From contig JAEWSC010000091.1 of assembly GCA_023398575.1 (NCBI GenBank), positions 1-14,466 of the forward strand: a stretch of DNA of 14,466 bases, in the 5' to 3' direction. A program made the translations under genes and the position numbers. This document shows, piece after piece, positions 13,973-14,466 of this stretch (within the stretch, counting starts at the first letter, position 1; every line of letters starts with the position of its first letter). The notes beneath the pieces were generated by a model. It was not told the DNA's origin and made no database searches. It saw only the letters and a list, made by a program, of their open reading frames with translations. Source of the DNA: Bacillota bacterium. GTDB taxonomy: Bacteria > Bacillota > Clostridia > Christensenellales > Aristaeellaceae.

Positions 13973-14466
13973 ATGAAAACCAAAACCGTTACCGTTGTGC
14001 CCTATGATGAACAATGGCCACAGGCATTTGATAAGATCAAAGCCGAGCTGATACAAGCCCTTGCCAACCTAATCACCCGCGTGGAGCATGTTGGCAGCAC
14101 ATCGGTTGCCGGGCTGTGGGCCAAGCCGGTGATTGACATCGATGTGGTCATTGCAGACATGGAAGTTTTTCCAACCGTTGTTGATCGCTTGGCGGCCATC
14201 GGCTATGTGCACGAGGGTAATTTGGGCATTAACGGGCGGGAAGCCTTCAAATATGCCGGCAAAGATCATTTGATGAAGCATCATTTGTATGTCTGCCCGG
14301 AAAATTCACAGGAACTCAAGCGCCATCTCGCCTTCCGCGATTATTTGCGCACCCATCCGGAGGCCGTGCAGGAATACAGCGGGGTAAAGAGGCAAGCGGC
14401 ACAGCTGTATCCCCAGGATATTGACAAGTATATCGAATACAAAAGCCCTTGCATCGAAAAAATCTA
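13973..14466 (+). CDS. GrpB-family protein (UPF0157), cut by the window end
   Basis: 164 codons are present without a stop. The family signature is clear: VVPYDEQWPQAF at the start, EHVGSTSVAGLWAKPVIDIDVVI at about 38-60, and later KHHLYVCPENS and HLAFRDYLRTHPE. GrpB proteins share the nucleotidyltransferase fold, with GS and DxD-like residues here (GST at 41-43, DID at 55-57), and are thought to act on a nucleotide or CoA-linked substrate, though the reaction is unsettled. The usual length is 170-190 residues, so little is missing. GGAGG lies 8 bases before the ATG. It is cytosolic. Confidence 0.92.
   Translation, partial: MKTKTVTVVPYDEQWPQAFDKIKAELIQALANLITRVEHVGSTSVAGLWAKPVIDIDVVIADMEVFPTVVDRLAAIGYVHEGNLGINGREAFKYAGKDHLMKHHLYVCPENSQELKRHLAFRDYLRTHPEAVQEYSGVKRQAAQLYPQDIDKYIEYKSPCIEKI

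Noticed and set aside
1..14466. CRISPR arrays, tRNA or rRNA genes, riboswitches
   Set aside because: None seen on either strand; the repeats found are not regularly spaced and no cloverleaf pattern was recognised.

Overview
This window looks like chromosomal DNA of a Gram-positive anaerobe of the class Clostridia. The evidence is strong AGGAGG-type ribosome binding sites, consensus sigma-A promoters, moderately high GC, and secreted protein families common in gut Clostridia (a BspA-like leucine-rich repeat protein and a DUF6273-like protein). I cannot name a genus. The window carries a scattered, incomplete prophage module plus unrelated accessory genes and many structured intergenic repeats.

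Layout, left to right. A transposase-like gene starts at the left edge and runs out of the window (1-69, minus). A secreted BspA-type LRR protein follows (311-1807, minus) with a perfect consensus promoter. Next is a phage portal protein (1903-3891, minus). Between portal and large terminase lies about 3.8 kb of cargo: two paralogous 172-residue proteins of unknown function (4079-4597 and 7033-7551, both plus), which flank a minus-strand pair encoding an AraC-type regulator with a large C-terminal domain (5463-6779) and a GNAT acetyltransferase (4986-5459). The large terminase (7672-9081) and small terminase (10918-11304), both minus, are separated by a hairpin array, a 36-codon N-terminal remnant of an acetyltransferase gene (9332-9442, plus) and an intein-derived LAGLIDADG endonuclease gene (9439-10548, minus). 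After about 700 bases of hairpins and repeats come two secreted proteins in one minus-strand operon (12016-12624 and 12671-13495). A divergent plus-strand pair encodes a 54-residue membrane peptide (13745-13909) and a GrpB-family protein that runs off the right edge (13973-14466).

How it fits together. TerS, TerL and portal stand in the normal phage order and direction, and all look intact, but no capsid, protease, scaffold or tail gene is present and foreign genes sit in both gaps. I infer a decayed prophage packaging module invaded by cargo. The most unusual items are: the paralogue pair with conserved promoters and leaders; the intein remnant that has lost its apparent splicing residues but kept both endonuclease motifs; and a dispersed repeat family whose arms change in a compensatory way between copies, which argues for a selected or inherited stem structure.
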